Assembly: GCF_014324365.1 (NCBI RefSeq)
Contig: NZ_QEIG01000018.1
Location: 124,001 to 188,000 of the forward strand
DNA: 64,000 nucleotides
Origin: Algoriphagus sp. AK58
Lineage (GTDB): Bacteria > Bacteroidota > Bacteroidia > Cytophagales > Cyclobacteriaceae
Direction: 5' to 3'
In this document: positions 15,230 to 25,014 of the stretch, one piece after another
Position numbering within the stretch: position 1 is the first letter of the stretch
Layout: every line of letters begins with the position of its first letter
The notes under the pieces: generated by a model
The model's input: the letters and a program-made list of their open reading frames with translations, nothing else
Database searches by the model: none
What the model was told of the DNA's origin: nothing
Made by a program: the position numbers and the translations under genes

Positions 15230-17164
15230 TTATTTATAAGAACGCTGGGTCAGCTTCACGTTTTCGAAGACCAAAGGCTCTTTATGGAGTTCTTCTTCCT
15301 GATCTTCTCCCACATATTTCCATGCGGCCACATAAGCGAAGTTTTCATCGTCACGAAGTGCTTCCCCATCCGGTGTCTGATACTCCTCGCGGAAGTGACC
15401 TCCACAAGACTCGTTTCTATTTAAAGCATCATCCACCATCAATTCGCCCAACTCCAGGAAGTCCGCTACTCTGTGCGCTTTTTCCAAAGACTGATTGAGT
15501 TCCTCGTTTGCCCCGAGCACTTTTACATCTTTCCAGAATTCTGCTTTAAGCGCTTTGATCTCAGCTTTGGCTTTCTTCAAGCCCTCTGCTGTACGAGCCA
15601 TTCCGCATTCATTCCACATGATCTTACCCAATTTCTTATGGAAATAATCCACAGTCTTGGATCCTTTGATGGAAAGAAGTGTTTTGATTCTGTTTTGAAC
15701 TTCCTCTTTTGCTTTGGCAAATTCAGGGTGATTTTCGTCCACTTTTTTAGGTGGAATTTGAGCCAAATAGTCACCAATGGTGTAAGGAATGACAAAATAA
15801 CCATCCGCCAACCCTTGCATCAGCGCAGAAGCTCCGAGTCTGTTTGCTCCATGGTCAGAGAAGTTAGCTTCACCCAACGCATACAAACCAGGAACTGTTG
15901 TCATCAAGTTGTAATCTACCCAAAGTCCACCCATGGTGTAGTGAACCGCAGGATAGATCATCATAGGAACTTCATAAGGATCCTCTCCAGTGATCTGCTT
16001 ATACATGTCGAAGAGGTTACCGTATTTCTGCTCGATGATCTTTCGGCTGTCACGCTTGATGGCATCTCGGAAATCCAAGAATACCGCTTCACCGGTTTCG
16101 TTTACACCTCTACCTTCGTCACAAACATACTTGGCATTACGTGAAGCCACGTCTCTCGGTACGAGGTTACCGAAGGAAGGATACTTTCTTTCGAGGAAGT
16201 AGTCTCTGTCCTCTTCTTTGATATCGTTGGCTTTGATTTGACCTTTTCTGAGTTTCTCAGCAATTTCCTTCGTAGCAGGAACCCAAACACGTCCGTCATT
16301 TCTCAACGATTCAGACATCAAGGTCAACTTGGACTGATGATCTCCTGAAACTGGAATACAAGTCGGGTGAATTTGAGTAAAGCAAGGGTTCGCAAAGTAA
16401 GCACCACGCTTGTGAGCTCTCCAAGCTGCTGTTACATTGGAACCCATTGCATTGGTTGATAGGAAGAATACGTTGCCGTAACCACCAGTACACAATAATA
16501 CGGCATGTGCAGCATGCGTTTCTACCGCACCAGTGATTAGGTTTCTTGTCACGATACCTCTCGCATGGCCATCTACGACCACCACATCCATCATCTCAGT
16601 ACGCGGATACAGCTTTACTTTTCCGTTGGCTACCTGACGGCTGAGTGCAGAGTAGGCTCCCAAAAGCAACTGCTGTCCGGTTTGGCCACGGGCATAAAAT
16701 GTACGGGATACTTGAGCGCCACCGAAGGAACGGTTGGCCAACAATCCTCCGTACTCACGGGCAAAAGGAACACCCTGTGCCACGCATTGGTCAATGATTT
16801 TTACTGATACCTCCGCTAGACGGTACACGTTTGCCTCACGGGCACGGTAGTCACCGCCTTTGATGGTATCGTAGAATAGTCTGAAGATCGAGTCACCGTC
16901 GTTTTGGTAGTTTTTGGCAGCGTTTATCCCTCCCTGAGCTGCGATAGAGTGCGCTCTTCGAGGGCTGTCCTGGAAACAAAAGGCCTTGACATTGTAACCC
17001 AACTCCGCTAAAGAGGCTGCAGCGGAAGCACCCGCCAAGCCTGTACCCACTACGATGACATCGTATTTTCTTTTGTTTGCCGGATTGACCAGCTTGCTGT
17101 TAAACTTGTGCTTAGTCCATTTTTCTGCCAAAGGACCAGCGGGTATTTTGGAATCTAGTATCAT
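15230..17164 (-). CDS. sdhA: Succinate dehydrogenase / fumarate reductase flavoprotein subunit
   Basis: Catalytic subunit of complex II, oxidising succinate to fumarate (or the reverse). The Rossmann FAD motif is [19 protein letters not shown] (39-57), the covalent-FAD histidine is H72 in [11 protein letters not shown], and the active-site regions HPTCIP and [10 protein letters not shown] are present. 644 aa is typical of the non-classical (type B) enzymes of Bacteroidota and epsilon-proteobacteria. It is 13 bp after sdhC. Direction in vivo depends on the quinone used; in an aerobe, succinate oxidation is likelier. Confidence 0.97.
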   Translation of the reverse strand: MILDSKIPAGPLAEKWTKHKFNSKLVNPANKRKYDVIVVGTGLAGASAAASLAELGYNVKAFCFQDSPRRAHSIAAQGGINAAKNYQNDGDSIFRLFYDTIKGGDYRAREANVYRLAEVSVKIIDQCVAQGVPFAREYGGLLANRSFGGAQVSRTFYARGQTGQQLLLGAYSALSRQVANGKVKLYPRTEMMDVVVVDGHARGIVTRNLITGAVETHAAHAVLLCTGGYGNVFFLSTNAMGSNVTAAWRAHKRGAYFANPCFTQIHPTCIPVSGDHQSKLTLMSESLRNDGRVWVPATKEIAEKLRKGQIKANDIKEEDRDYFLERKYPSFGNLVPRDVASRNAKYVCDEGRGVNETGEAVFLDFRDAIKRDSRKIIEQKYGNLFDMYKQITGEDPYEVPMMIYPAVHYTMGGLWVDYNLMTTVPGLYALGEANFSDHGANRLGASALMQGLADGYFVIPYTIGDYLAQIPPKKVDENHPEFAKAKEEVQNRIKTLLSIKGSKTVDYFHKKLGKIMWNECGMARTAEGLKKAKAEIKALKAEFWKDVKVLGANEELNQSLEKAHRVADFLELGELMVDDALNRNESCGGHFREEYQTPDGEALRDDENFAYVAAWKYVGEDQEEELHKEPLVFENVKLTQRSYK

Positions 17165-17177
17165 ACGGGACTATTAA

Positions 17178-17858
17178 TTAGCTGGTGAAATAGATATAAA
17201 GTGGCATAGAGGCAAAAAGCACAGGTACCACAATGCAATAAGCCTGGCCGATAGCCTTGATGGCAGGAGAATATTTTTTATGGTTCAAACCCAAAGTTTG
17301 GAACGCAGAAGCAAAACCATGAGACAGGTGAAAGCCCAAGAATCCCATCGAGACTACATAAAGTGCTACCAACCATTCTTGCTTGAATGCTTCGCTCACG
17401 ATCAGGAAAAGATTTTTGTATTCTTCTTCTCCATAAGTGACCATAGGTACTTCTCCCCAGTGCATCTTAGCCCAGAAGCCCTGAAGGTGAACAACCAGGA
17501 AGATTAGGATGATGGTACCCAGCACGCCCATATTTCTGGAAGACCAAGTACTATTGGTAGAAGCCTTGGATTCTGCATAGCCTACCGGTCTTGCAGATTT
17601 GTTTTGCTGAGTCAAAAGGATTGAATAAATGATGTGACCTATTACCGAAATGTAGGTCAAGTAAGATAGGATTTTTACTGCGGGATTGGTAGTCATAAAC
17701 TTGGCGTAGATATTAAACGCCTCTCCTCCATCTCCTTTAAACAAGAGTAAATTTCCTGACACGTGGCCTGTCAAAAACAGGATGAGAAAAAGACCGGTCA
17801 ATGCCATGATCAGTTTTCTGCCTAGGGTGCTTTTCAAGGTTTTTGTAACCCAACTCAT
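17178..17858 (-). CDS. sdhC: Succinate dehydrogenase cytochrome b subunit
   Basis: 226-aa membrane anchor with five hydrophobic helices (about residues 13-36, 57-82, 106-129, 158-180 and 203-225). Histidines expected to ligate haem b are found within or next to helices (TGHVSGNLL, VIGHIIYSIL, VVHLQGFW, GFHLSHGFAS), matching the single-subunit di-haem type. It carries electrons between SdhB and the quinone pool. It heads the sdhCAB operon; its promoter is at 17909-17939, giving a leader of about 45 bases. The start ATG at 17858 has no Shine-Dalgarno sequence. Confidence 0.95.
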   Translation of the reverse strand: MSWVTKTLKSTLGRKLIMALTGLFLILFLTGHVSGNLLLFKGDGGEAFNIYAKFMTTNPAVKILSYLTYISVIGHIIYSILLTQQNKSARPVGYAESKASTNSTWSSRNMGVLGTIILIFLVVHLQGFWAKMHWGEVPMVTYGEEEYKNLFLIVSEAFKQEWLVALYVVSMGFLGFHLSHGFASAFQTLGLNHKKYSPAIKAIGQAYCIVVPVLFASMPLYIYFTS

Positions 17859-18180
17859 ACAAATGTTTCGATTAGTTTAGAACGAAATTCTTTTGCTGTT
17901 AATGTGGCCAAATTTACATTCAGAAGGACTAGTATCCAATGCAATCGAATTCATCAGGCTTATTTTAAAAGGTTCTAAATAATTTCAATCTTAGCTTTTT
18001 AATATTTGTTTTAATCAGTAAGTCCAACAGTCTGTTTATTTTTATTGTTTGAATTTTGAGAGTTTTTCTGCCTAGTTCTGTTTAATTCGTATAGAAAGAA
18101 AATTCTACCTTAACAAAAATGGTATAAACCCTTGAAGACTTGGAACGTTCTGAGGGTATGGATCTCCAAAGTTGACCGAT
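17859..18180. other. Divergent intergenic region between sdhC and the surface-protein gene
   Basis: About 320 bp without coding potential. The right part is T-rich and must hold the promoter of the large surface protein, but I find no convincing TTTG-N20-TAnnTTTG pair there. The left part holds the sdhC promoter. Confidence 0.6.
17909..17939 (-). promoter_or_regulatory. Promoter of sdhCAB
   Basis: Minus-strand TTG (17939-17937), 20-base spacer, then TAAATTTG (17916-17909), a perfect match to TAnnTTTG. Transcription should start near 17902, about 45 bases ahead of the sdhC start. Confidence 0.65.
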
Positions 18181-20958
18181 ATGAAGCTTAAAATTTATCT
18201 AGGACTTTTTTTAATTTCCTTGTTTTGGGATATTTCTTCAGCTTGGGCTACCCACATCCGGGCCGGTGAAATCATCGCAGAACGGATTTCAGTCCAAACT
18301 CTCACCTACCGCATCACTGTGGTCGGCTATACAGACACCCGTTCAAGCGTTGTCTTTGGGCCAGGAAGAATCAATTTTGGTGATGGACGCGAGGAACAAC
18401 TTAATACCCAAAGTGATTTTTCGGTAGTTGAAGACTTAGGGGATCAGATTGAAAAAAACACCTTTGTCATTACTCATACCTTTCAGGGGCCTGGCAGGTA
18501 CAAAATCCGCTTTCAGGAATTCAACCGAAATGATCTTACCCTGAACATGGATAATTCGGTTGACACACCCTTTTATGTAGAAACTGAAATAAATATTGAT
18601 CCGTTTTTTGGAGTGAATAACTCGCCCATTTTGACCATTCCCCCGGTAGACAATGGCGCTGTAAATGTGCGATATATCCACAACCCCGGAGCATACGACC
18701 CCGACGGGGACAGTCTTTCCTATGCGATGGATATCCCTAAGCAAGCCTTCGAAAGACCTGTAAACAATTACAGAAGTCCGGCTTCTGCGGAATTTAGCCG
18801 AAACCAACAAGACGGTTCTACTCCTGCTTTTTTAAATATTGACCCCATTTTTGGTGACTTGATTTGGGATGCACCAGGGACAGCAGGACAATTCAACGTA
18901 GCCTTCCGGATCATCGAATGGAGAAAAATCAATGGAAAATTCGAACAGATCGGATATGTAGTCCGGGACATGCAGATCATCATTGAAAACTCCAACAACC
19001 GTAGGCCTGAACTCATTCTGCCTCCAGACCTTTGTGTGGAAGCCGGAACCTTAATCGAGGAAATTATCCAAGGTCAAGATCCAGACGGAGACCCCATCAA
19101 GATTGAGGTCTTTGGAGAACCTATTGAAATCAACGCATCACCTGCTTCCTATTCTCCAAAAAATGTCTTCCAGCCTCAACCTGGCATTGTCAATTTCTCC
19201 TGGCAGACCGTCTGCAATCATGTAAGAGAAAGAGAATATGAAGTAAGGATCCGAATTACAGATCAACCTCGATCAGGACCTAAGCTCGTTGATATCAAAA
19301 CCTGGAGAATCAAGGTGGTAGGACCTCCACCGGTTTGGGATGAGTTGGAGCAAAAACCGGGAAGAACCGTTGACCTTAATTGGAACCCTTACGTCTGTGC
19401 CAATTCTGCTTCAGAAATGCAGGTTTGGAGAAGAATAAATTCAGATCCTTACGTACCTGATTCCTGCGAAACAGGAATCAGAGCCGGATATGAATTGGTA
19501 GGAATCACTGATATGAATACTTTCTCCTTTACCGACTTGAACGGAGGAGAAGGACTTGCCCCCGGCAACACCTATTGTTACAGATTGGTTGCTGGATACC
19601 CTGAGCCTCGATCCGGATTAAGTATCGTTTCTGAAGAAATCTGTATCACCATTGATGTCGATGTGCCTATCATCACCAATGTAAGTATTGAGGCTACTGA
19701 CACACAAAATGGAGAGGTATTTATCAAATGGACCCCTCCTTATGATATCGACAAGACCCAGTTTCCGGGCCCTTACACTTATGAACTACTGAGAAGCCAA
19801 GGATTCACTGGCAACCAAAATAGGGTTTCATTGGGTGTTACTTCGGATACCTTGTTTACAGATTCTGGACTCAACACGGAAAATCTGGTTTATAATTACA
19901 AAGTGGTTCTCTTGGACAATAATGTCAAAATCGACACCTCTTCCTCAGCCTCCACAGTGAGACTGGAGCCTACCATCATCAATGAAGCCATCGAGTTGAA
20001 CTGGACTTTCAATGTTCCCTGGAACAATCAGATATCCCAATACAAGCATGAAGTCTATCGCAACAGGACTGATGCTGCTGCTCAGGACGAGACGACATTT
20101 GTGAAAATCGCCGAGGTTGATGTCACTCAGAATGGGTTCAAATACCTTGACGATGGCAGCTTCAACGGGGTCAAGCTTAATAAAGACTTGGAATACTGCT
20201 ATTATGTCATCACCAAAGGAGCCTACAATGTGGCCGGATTGGTTTATCCTCTTGAAAACAAATCGCAAATTGTCTGCGCCAAACCGGATGATAATCGTCT
20301 GCCCTGTCCTCCTGTCTTGACTTTTGAGGGGCCAGAATGTTCCGCTTATGTTTCTCAGCAACCATGCAATACCAACAATTACCAGCACGAATTAAGTTGG
20401 GAACCAAATTTCACTGGCAACTGTGACGATGAATTAAGCTCCTATCGCCTTTATTTCACACCGGATGGAGAAGAGGGCCAGTTTAATTTAGTAGGCCAAT
20501 ACTCTTCCATCCAGCTTAATGTCACGCTTCGAAATCTGCCCAACTACAGGGGATGCTATTACATTACGGCGGTAGATCGATCTGGAAATGAGAGTCAGCC
20601 AAGTAATGTGGTGTGCGTGGACAATTGCCCTGTTTTCAATCTTCCGAATGCATTCACTCCAAACAATGACGGGATTAATGACACTTTTATGTCCTTTGAC
20701 AATCCATTCAATCAGTGTCCGAGATTCGTCTCCGGAGTAGAAATCTTTATTGTCAACCGATGGGGAGCTGAAGTGTATCGCTACAACAGCCTTACCTCCA
20801 ATGAAAATGACATTTACATTCGTTGGGACGGAAGAGATAAGAATGGAAATGAACTTCCTGCTGGTACTTATTTCTACTCAGGTACGGTTTATTTCGATGT
20901 CCTTGATCCTGCACAGAAACAGCGTGAACTGAAAGGAACGATCCAACTCCTTCGATGA
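18181..20958 (+). CDS. Large secreted surface protein with type B T9SS sorting domain
   Basis: 925-aa multidomain protein sent out by the type IX secretion system. A signal peptide (MKLKIYLGLFLISLFW...SSAWA) leads into beta-rich immunoglobulin/cadherin-like modules (VDNGAVNVRYIHNPGAYDPD; repeated DPDGDxxxx) and, from about 395 to 820, fibronectin-like modules with several cysteines. The last ~85 residues are the gliding-motility C-terminal domain: NAFTPNNDGINDTF, VNRWGAEVY, IRWDGRDKNGNELPAGTY. I use the ATG at 18181; a TTG nine bases earlier would also be in frame but would spoil the signal peptide. A role in adhesion or surface spreading is inferred. Its stop overlaps the DCC gene start (ATGA). 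Confidence 0.92.
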   Translation: MKLKIYLGLFLISLFWDISSAWATHIRAGEIIAERISVQTLTYRITVVGYTDTRSSVVFGPGRINFGDGREEQLNTQSDFSVVEDLGDQIEKNTFVITHTFQGPGRYKIRFQEFNRNDLTLNMDNSVDTPFYVETEINIDPFFGVNNSPILTIPPVDNGAVNVRYIHNPGAYDPDGDSLSYAMDIPKQAFERPVNNYRSPASAEFSRNQQDGSTPAFLNIDPIFGDLIWDAPGTAGQFNVAFRIIEWRKINGKFEQIGYVVRDMQIIIENSNNRRPELILPPDLCVEAGTLIEEIIQGQDPDGDPIKIEVFGEPIEINASPASYSPKNVFQPQPGIVNFSWQTVCNHVREREYEVRIRITDQPRSGPKLVDIKTWRIKVVGPPPVWDELEQKPGRTVDLNWNPYVCANSASEMQVWRRINSDPYVPDSCETGIRAGYELVGITDMNTFSFTDLNGGEGLAPGNTYCYRLVAGYPEPRSGLSIVSEEICITIDVDVPIITNVSIEATDTQNGEVFIKWTPPYDIDKTQFPGPYTYELLRSQGFTGNQNRVSLGVTSDTLFTDSGLNTENLVYNYKVVLLDNNVKIDTSSSASTVRLEPTIINEAIELNWTFNVPWNNQISQYKHEVYRNRTDAAAQDETTFVKIAEVDVTQNGFKYLDDGSFNGVKLNKDLEYCYYVITKGAYNVAGLVYPLENKSQIVCAKPDDNRLPCPPVLTFEGPECSAYVSQQPCNTNNYQHELSWEPNFTGNCDDELSSYRLYFTPDGEEGQFNLVGQYSSIQLNVTLRNLPNYRGCYYITAVDRSGNESQPSNVVCVDNCPVFNLPNAFTPNNDGINDTFMSFDNPFNQCPRFVSGVEIFIVNRWGAEVYRYNSLTSNENDIYIRWDGRDKNGNELPAGTYFYSGTVYFDVLDPAQKQRELKGTIQLLR

Positions 20959-21377
20959 GTGAAAAAAAATCCATCATCCTCTTTGATGGGGTCTGTAATC
21001 TTTGCAACGCTTCTATTGATTTTATCTTAAAGCGGGATTCAAAAAACCGCTTTCTCGTAGGAGCGTTGCAAGATGGACCTGGTCAAAAGCTTTTGGCCAA
21101 CTTTCAGATTGACCCAAGCTATCTGGATTCTTTGGTGTTGGTGGAAAACGGACAAGTCTTCTTCCGGAGCACGGCCGCTTTACTGATTTCCAAAAAACTA
21201 AGTGGATTTTGGTCGTTTTTTTATCCCCTGATTTTTCTGCCGGCGTTTTTGAGAGATCCTGTTTACGATTGGATCGGGAAAAACCGCTATCGCTGGTTTG
21301 GTAAAAAAAACACCTGCCGCCTACCAACCCCTGAAGAAAAGGCTAAGTTTTTGTCCTTTGAAAATTTACCCGATTAA
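20955..21377 (+). CDS. DCC-family thiol-disulfide oxidoreductase-like protein
   Basis: 140-aa protein with the family signature DGVCNLC (D11, C14, C17) and the downstream block FRSTAALLISKKL and YDWIGKNRYRWFGK. DCC proteins are predicted thioredoxin-fold oxidoreductases; the true reaction is not established. It overlaps the surface-protein gene by 4 bases, so it may be translated with it and could act on its several cysteines, although it has no signal peptide. Its stop overlaps the stop of the convergent permease gene by 4 bases. Confidence 0.88.
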   Translation: MSEKKSIILFDGVCNLCNASIDFILKRDSKNRFLVGALQDGPGQKLLANFQIDPSYLDSLVLVENGQVFFRSTAALLISKKLSGFWSFFYPLIFLPAFLRDPVYDWIGKNRYRWFGKKNTCRLPTPEEKAKFLSFENLPD

Positions 21378-22333
21378 AAATATTGGATGATCATCCAGTA
21401 GATCGGCATGCCTAGGGTGATATTGAAGGGAAACGTCACTGCCAACGCCATTGGCACATACAAACCCTCATCCGCTTCCGGATTTGCCAACTTCATAGCA
21501 GCCGGAACGGCGATGTAAGAAGCAGAAGCCGCAAGGATAGAAAAAATCAACCGATCACCTGCCTCAGGCGCAATCCAATGACTCAATACAGCTACTGTAC
21601 ACCCGTTGACTAAAGGAACCAAAATCGCAAACAGGGAGGAGAAATACCCAGTCTTGAAAAAAGCTTTCAACTTTTTCCCACTGTTTATCCCCATATCAAG
21701 CAAGAATACAGCTAAGAACCCCTTGAAAATATCAGTTATAAAAGGTTTAATACCTTCCGCCTGTTTTTCGTCAGCAATCAATCCAATAAACAAACTCCCC
21801 AAAATCAAAAGCACAGAACCATTGGTAAAAGCGTGGTAAATGATTCCTTTTATCCCTCCTTCGGATTTACTACTGGAATATTTCCTAAGCAAAATCACTC
21901 CGGAAATAATTGCCGGTGCTTCCATCAATGCCATCACGGCGACCATATGACCTCCAAAATGAGCGCCTTGAATGTCCAAGAAAGACACCGCCGCCACAAA
22001 AGTGACTGCCGAAATGGATCCATATGCTGCTGAAATAGCAGCTGCATTGGGAACTCCAAGCCTTTTCTTCAAAATGAAAAAAGTATAAAAAGGAATTGCT
22101 GCTGAAAGCACCAATCCAAAGATCAATGCCCAAATGATTCCAGAATTAAACTCACTGTGGGAAAGCTCCTGACCACCTTTGAATCCAATGGAAAGCATAA
22201 GGTAAAGCGCAATAAACTTTGCACTGGTGGCGGGTATCTCCAAGTCACTTTTCAACTTCACCGCCAAGATTCCCAAAACGAAAAAGAGAAGGCTCGGATT
22301 CGTCAGGTTATTAATCAGAATTTGAAAATCCAT
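21374..22333 (-). CDS. SbtA-like sodium-dependent bicarbonate permease
   Basis: 319-aa membrane protein with about ten hydrophobic segments, matching the family of SbtA, the sodium/bicarbonate symporter first known from cyanobacteria. The internal repeat is visible as two similar halves, each with GI-K and GHM/PAAMKLANPEADEGLYVP-type loops. Function in heterotrophs is probably bicarbonate supply for carboxylases. It is divergent from a LysR regulator (86 bp between), the arrangement used by carbon-uptake genes under CmpR/CbbR control, so regulation by that neighbour is likely. No sbtB (PII-like) gene is adjacent. Confidence 0.88.
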   Translation of the reverse strand: MDFQILINNLTNPSLLFFVLGILAVKLKSDLEIPATSAKFIALYLMLSIGFKGGQELSHSEFNSGIIWALIFGLVLSAAIPFYTFFILKKRLGVPNAAAISAAYGSISAVTFVAAVSFLDIQGAHFGGHMVAVMALMEAPAIISGVILLRKYSSSKSEGGIKGIIYHAFTNGSVLLILGSLFIGLIADEKQAEGIKPFITDIFKGFLAVFLLDMGINSGKKLKAFFKTGYFSSLFAILVPLVNGCTVAVLSHWIAPEAGDRLIFSILAASASYIAVPAAMKLANPEADEGLYVPMALAVTFPFNITLGMPIYWMIIQYF

Positions 22334-22419
22334 GTCGCAAATATCTTTTCCCTAACCTTCAGAAAAAAATAAAACATAACATTTTTTTATCCGTTGATAG
22401 CTTTAAATTAATTTTGCTT

Positions 22420-23346
22420 ATGAATCTGACCATACATCAACTCAAGGCTTTTCAAGCCGTCGCCAAATATCAAAGCATCACCAAAGCAGCGGAGGCCATG
22501 AATATGACCCAGCCTGCCGTATCCATCCAGCTGAAAAACCTTCAGGAGCAATTTGAGGTGCCGCTCACTGAAATCATCGGGAAGAAGATTCATATTACTG
22601 AATTCGGGCAGGAATTGGTAGACACGGCAGATCGGATTTTTGCAGAGCTCGGACAGATCGAAGAAAAAATGCTCGAACTCAAAGGGCTATTGGGAGGCAA
22701 AATCAGGATTTCTGCGGTATCCACCGGAAAATATATCATTCCTTACCTGATGGCTGATTTCATGAAAATCAACCCACACGTGGAGATCAGCCTGGAAGTA
22801 TCCAACCGCTACAATGTGTTGGCCCACCTCCAGGAAAACAGCACAGATTTGGCCTTGGTTTCTCTTTGGCCTGATGAGCTTGATCTGGAAAGCATACAAT
22901 TGGCCGAAAACAAATGGTATCTAACCTGCGCACCGGAAAAAAAGGCTCTTTACGAAAAATACATCAGCAATGAAGAGTGGAGAAAAATCCCTTTTGTACT
23001 CCGCGAAAAGGGATCCGGAACACGAACCATGATGGAAAAATTCTTCACCGAACGGGATATCCACGTAGAGAGTAAACTTGAACTTGCAACGAACGAGGCG
23101 GTGAAACAGGCGGTTATGGCAGGACTTGGGGCTTCGATTTTATCCAATTTTTCGATGGCTCAGGAAATTAAGGATGGAAGAATTGCGGTTCTTGAACACC
23201 CAGAACTACCCTTGAAGGCCGATTGGAAATTGATCTGGCTCAAGCAGAAAAAGCACTCCCCTGCTGTAAAGGCATTCATCAGATGGCTTTCCGAAAACAG
23301 GGAGAAAATCCTGGAAGATCACTTTCCGACCTTGCAGTCCTTCTAA
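22420..23346 (+). CDS. LysR-family transcriptional regulator
   Basis: 308-aa regulator: winged helix-turn-helix at residues ~1-60 (LKAFQAVAKYQSITKAAEAM, then MTQPAVSIQLKNLQ) and a periplasmic-binding-protein-like effector domain (~90-300; KIRISAVSTGKYIIPYLMADF). The effector half resembles the CysB/CbbR group. I use the ATG at 22420; a TTG six bases earlier is in frame but less likely. A TAATTTTG -7-like box at 22412-22419 touches the start codon, so the mRNA might be nearly leaderless. It is divergent from the bicarbonate-permease gene, its probable target. Confidence 0.93.
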   Translation: MNLTIHQLKAFQAVAKYQSITKAAEAMNMTQPAVSIQLKNLQEQFEVPLTEIIGKKIHITEFGQELVDTADRIFAELGQIEEKMLELKGLLGGKIRISAVSTGKYIIPYLMADFMKINPHVEISLEVSNRYNVLAHLQENSTDLALVSLWPDELDLESIQLAENKWYLTCAPEKKALYEKYISNEEWRKIPFVLREKGSGTRTMMEKFFTERDIHVESKLELATNEAVKQAVMAGLGASILSNFSMAQEIKDGRIAVLEHPELPLKADWKLIWLKQKKHSPAVKAFIRWLSENREKILEDHFPTLQSF

Positions 23347-23375
23347 GCTGGAAAGGTTGGAGAATCAAAAAGGTC

Positions 23376-23383
23376 TATATTTG
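23376..23383 (+). promoter_or_regulatory. Possible -7 box for fabD
   Basis: TATATTTG, a perfect TAnnTTTG, but without TTTG 20 bases upstream. If used, the fabD leader would be about 145 bases, longer than others in this window. Confidence 0.3.
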
Positions 23384-23536
23384 CGGCTTTCCGGTCAATC
23401 CATCACTGGGAGAATTCAAGCGAAAACAACATAACAGCGCCAAACTGAAGGCGGGTTTTACTTGAGGTTAGCCTTTCTCCACAGAGACAAATTGATGTTG
23501 GAAAAGTCAATCTGACCATCAAAAACTATAAAACAC

Positions 23537-24412
23537 GTGAAAGCATTTGTTTTTCCGGGCCAAGGAGCCCAATTCCCCGGAATGGGAAAATCTCTTTACG
23601 AAGGAAATACTGAGGCCAAAGCCCTCTTCGAAAAAGCCAATGAAATCCTAGGCTTCCGTATTACCGACATCATGTTTGAAGGAACTGAAGAGGAATTGAA
23701 GCAGACCAGAGTGACTCAGCCAGCCATTTTCCTTCACTCTGTGATTTTAGCCAAAACCACCCCTGATTTTGCTCCGGACATGGTGGCAGGACATTCCTTG
23801 GGTGAATTTTCCGCCTTGGTAGCTAATGGCACACTCGCATTTGAAGACGGCTTGAAATTGGTCTACCAAAGAGCCATGGCCATGCAGGAAGCTTGCGAAA
23901 TCAATCCCTCTACTATGGCCGCCATCCTTGGATTGGCAGACGAAAAGGTTGAAGAAATCTGTGCCGAAATCACCGACGAAATAGTCGTGGCTGCCAATTA
24001 CAACTGTCCGGGACAGCTGGTTATTTCTGGTTCAAATAAAGGAATAGAAATCGCCTGCGAAAAAATGAAAGCTGCCGGTGCCAAAAGAGCACTTCCGCTT
24101 CCTGTAGGTGGGGCTTTCCACTCTCCTCTGATGGAGCCTGCACGGGAAAAACTCCAAAAAGCTATTGAATCCACCCAATTCAATACCCCAATCTGCCCAG
24201 TCTATCAAAATGTCAGCACCACAGCCGTATCCGATGTCAACGAGATCAAAAAAAACCTGATTGCCCAGTTGACCGCTCCGGTAAAGTGGACACAGTCTGT
24301 CCAAAACATGGTGAAAGACGGAGCAACCCAATTTGTGGAATGTGGTCCTGGAAAAGTTCTTCAAGGATTGGTCAAAAAAATCCATCCTGAAGCAGAAGTT
24401 GCCGGTCTATAA
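23537..24412 (+). CDS. fabD: Malonyl-CoA:ACP transacylase
   Basis: Moves malonyl from CoA to acyl carrier protein to start fatty-acid chain extension. The nucleophile is S87 in GHSLGE and the partner histidine is H195 in GAFHSPLM; the N-terminal FPGQGAQFPGMG loop and the conserved GQLVISG and VGPG-like C-terminal block (VECGPGKVLQGL) are present. 291 aa is normal. The start is GTG at 23537, since no ATG with good alignment exists upstream. It stands alone, away from other fab genes, and ends in a strong hairpin shared with convergent folK. Confidence 0.96.
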   Translation: MKAFVFPGQGAQFPGMGKSLYEGNTEAKALFEKANEILGFRITDIMFEGTEEELKQTRVTQPAIFLHSVILAKTTPDFAPDMVAGHSLGEFSALVANGTLAFEDGLKLVYQRAMAMQEACEINPSTMAAILGLADEKVEEICAEITDEIVVAANYNCPGQLVISGSNKGIEIACEKMKAAGAKRALPLPVGGAFHSPLMEPAREKLQKAIESTQFNTPICPVYQNVSTTAVSDVNEIKKNLIAQLTAPVKWTQSVQNMVKDGATQFVECGPGKVLQGLVKKIHPEAEVAGL

Positions 24413-24418
24413 AATTTC

Positions 24419-24445
24419 AAATCCCGTCTACAAAAGGCGGGATTT
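24419..24445. terminator. Bidirectional terminator between fabD and folK
   Basis: AAATCCCGTCT pairs with AGGCGGGATTT (one G-T pair) around 5 bases, 11-bp stem, followed by TT on the plus strand and preceded by TTTGAAATTT on the other side. It lies between two convergent genes. Confidence 0.85.
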
Positions 24446-24451
24446 TTCATT

Positions 24452-24943
24452 CTACCCCTTTGAAAAAAAGGGCTTAACTTCACTTCGATCCTTACATTCT
24501 TCCAGCATCTCCTTTGGAGTCTTACCTGAAATTGGGTGCTTTTTATTAGGTACCAGCTCTACCAAGGGGACCAAAACAAATTTCCTTTCGCCAATAAATG
24601 GATGGGGAATGGATAGTCTTTCCGACTCAATTACCTCATCTCCAAAAAAAAGAATATCAATATCCATGGTACGGTCACCCCAAGGTTCATCACGGATCCG
24701 TCCTAAATCTTTTTCTATTTCCTGAATGATCTCCAGAACTTCCTGAGGTCCAAAAGAAGTCGATATCAGAGCCAATTGATTGAGAAAATTTCCTTTTGCT
24801 ACCCCTCCCCAAGCTTCTGTTTCGTAGATATTCGACACCTTTATCAATTGAAAACGGTCATTAATTGCCTCTATCGCATGAAAAAGCAACTTTTCCCGTT
24901 CTCCTTTGTTACCTCCTAAACATAGTACAACCTCTGTTTGCAT
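24452..24943 (-). CDS. folK: 6-hydroxymethyl-dihydropterin pyrophosphokinase
   Basis: Transfers pyrophosphate from ATP to 6-hydroxymethyl-7,8-dihydropterin in folate synthesis. Family blocks are visible: LGGNKGEREK near the N-terminus, SNIYETEAWGG, the metal-binding WGDRTMDIDILFFGD, and IPHPFIGERKFVLVPLVEL. 163 aa is usual for the single-domain enzyme. It is divergent from sppA with 71 bp between, and is not fused or adjacent to folB or folP. Confidence 0.96.
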   Translation of the reverse strand: MQTEVVLCLGGNKGEREKLLFHAIEAINDRFQLIKVSNIYETEAWGGVAKGNFLNQLALISTSFGPQEVLEIIQEIEKDLGRIRDEPWGDRTMDIDILFFGDEVIESERLSIPHPFIGERKFVLVPLVELVPNKKHPISGKTPKEMLEECKDRSEVKPFFSKG

Positions 24944-25014
24944 CGCTTATCACTAGAGCCATTGTAAAGCTCTTTCAAAATAGATTAATTTCGTCCGTAT
25001 AAATTATAACACTT

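Noticed and set aside
15473..16144. 223-aa open frame on the plus strand
   Set aside because: Lies wholly antisense to sdhA, whose motifs are certain; low-complexity aromatic translation typical of a shadow frame.
23384..23536. Riboswitch in the long fabD leader
   Set aside because: No recognised aptamer core (for example no CUGA/GG pattern with stable stems) could be found; only a possible long leader.
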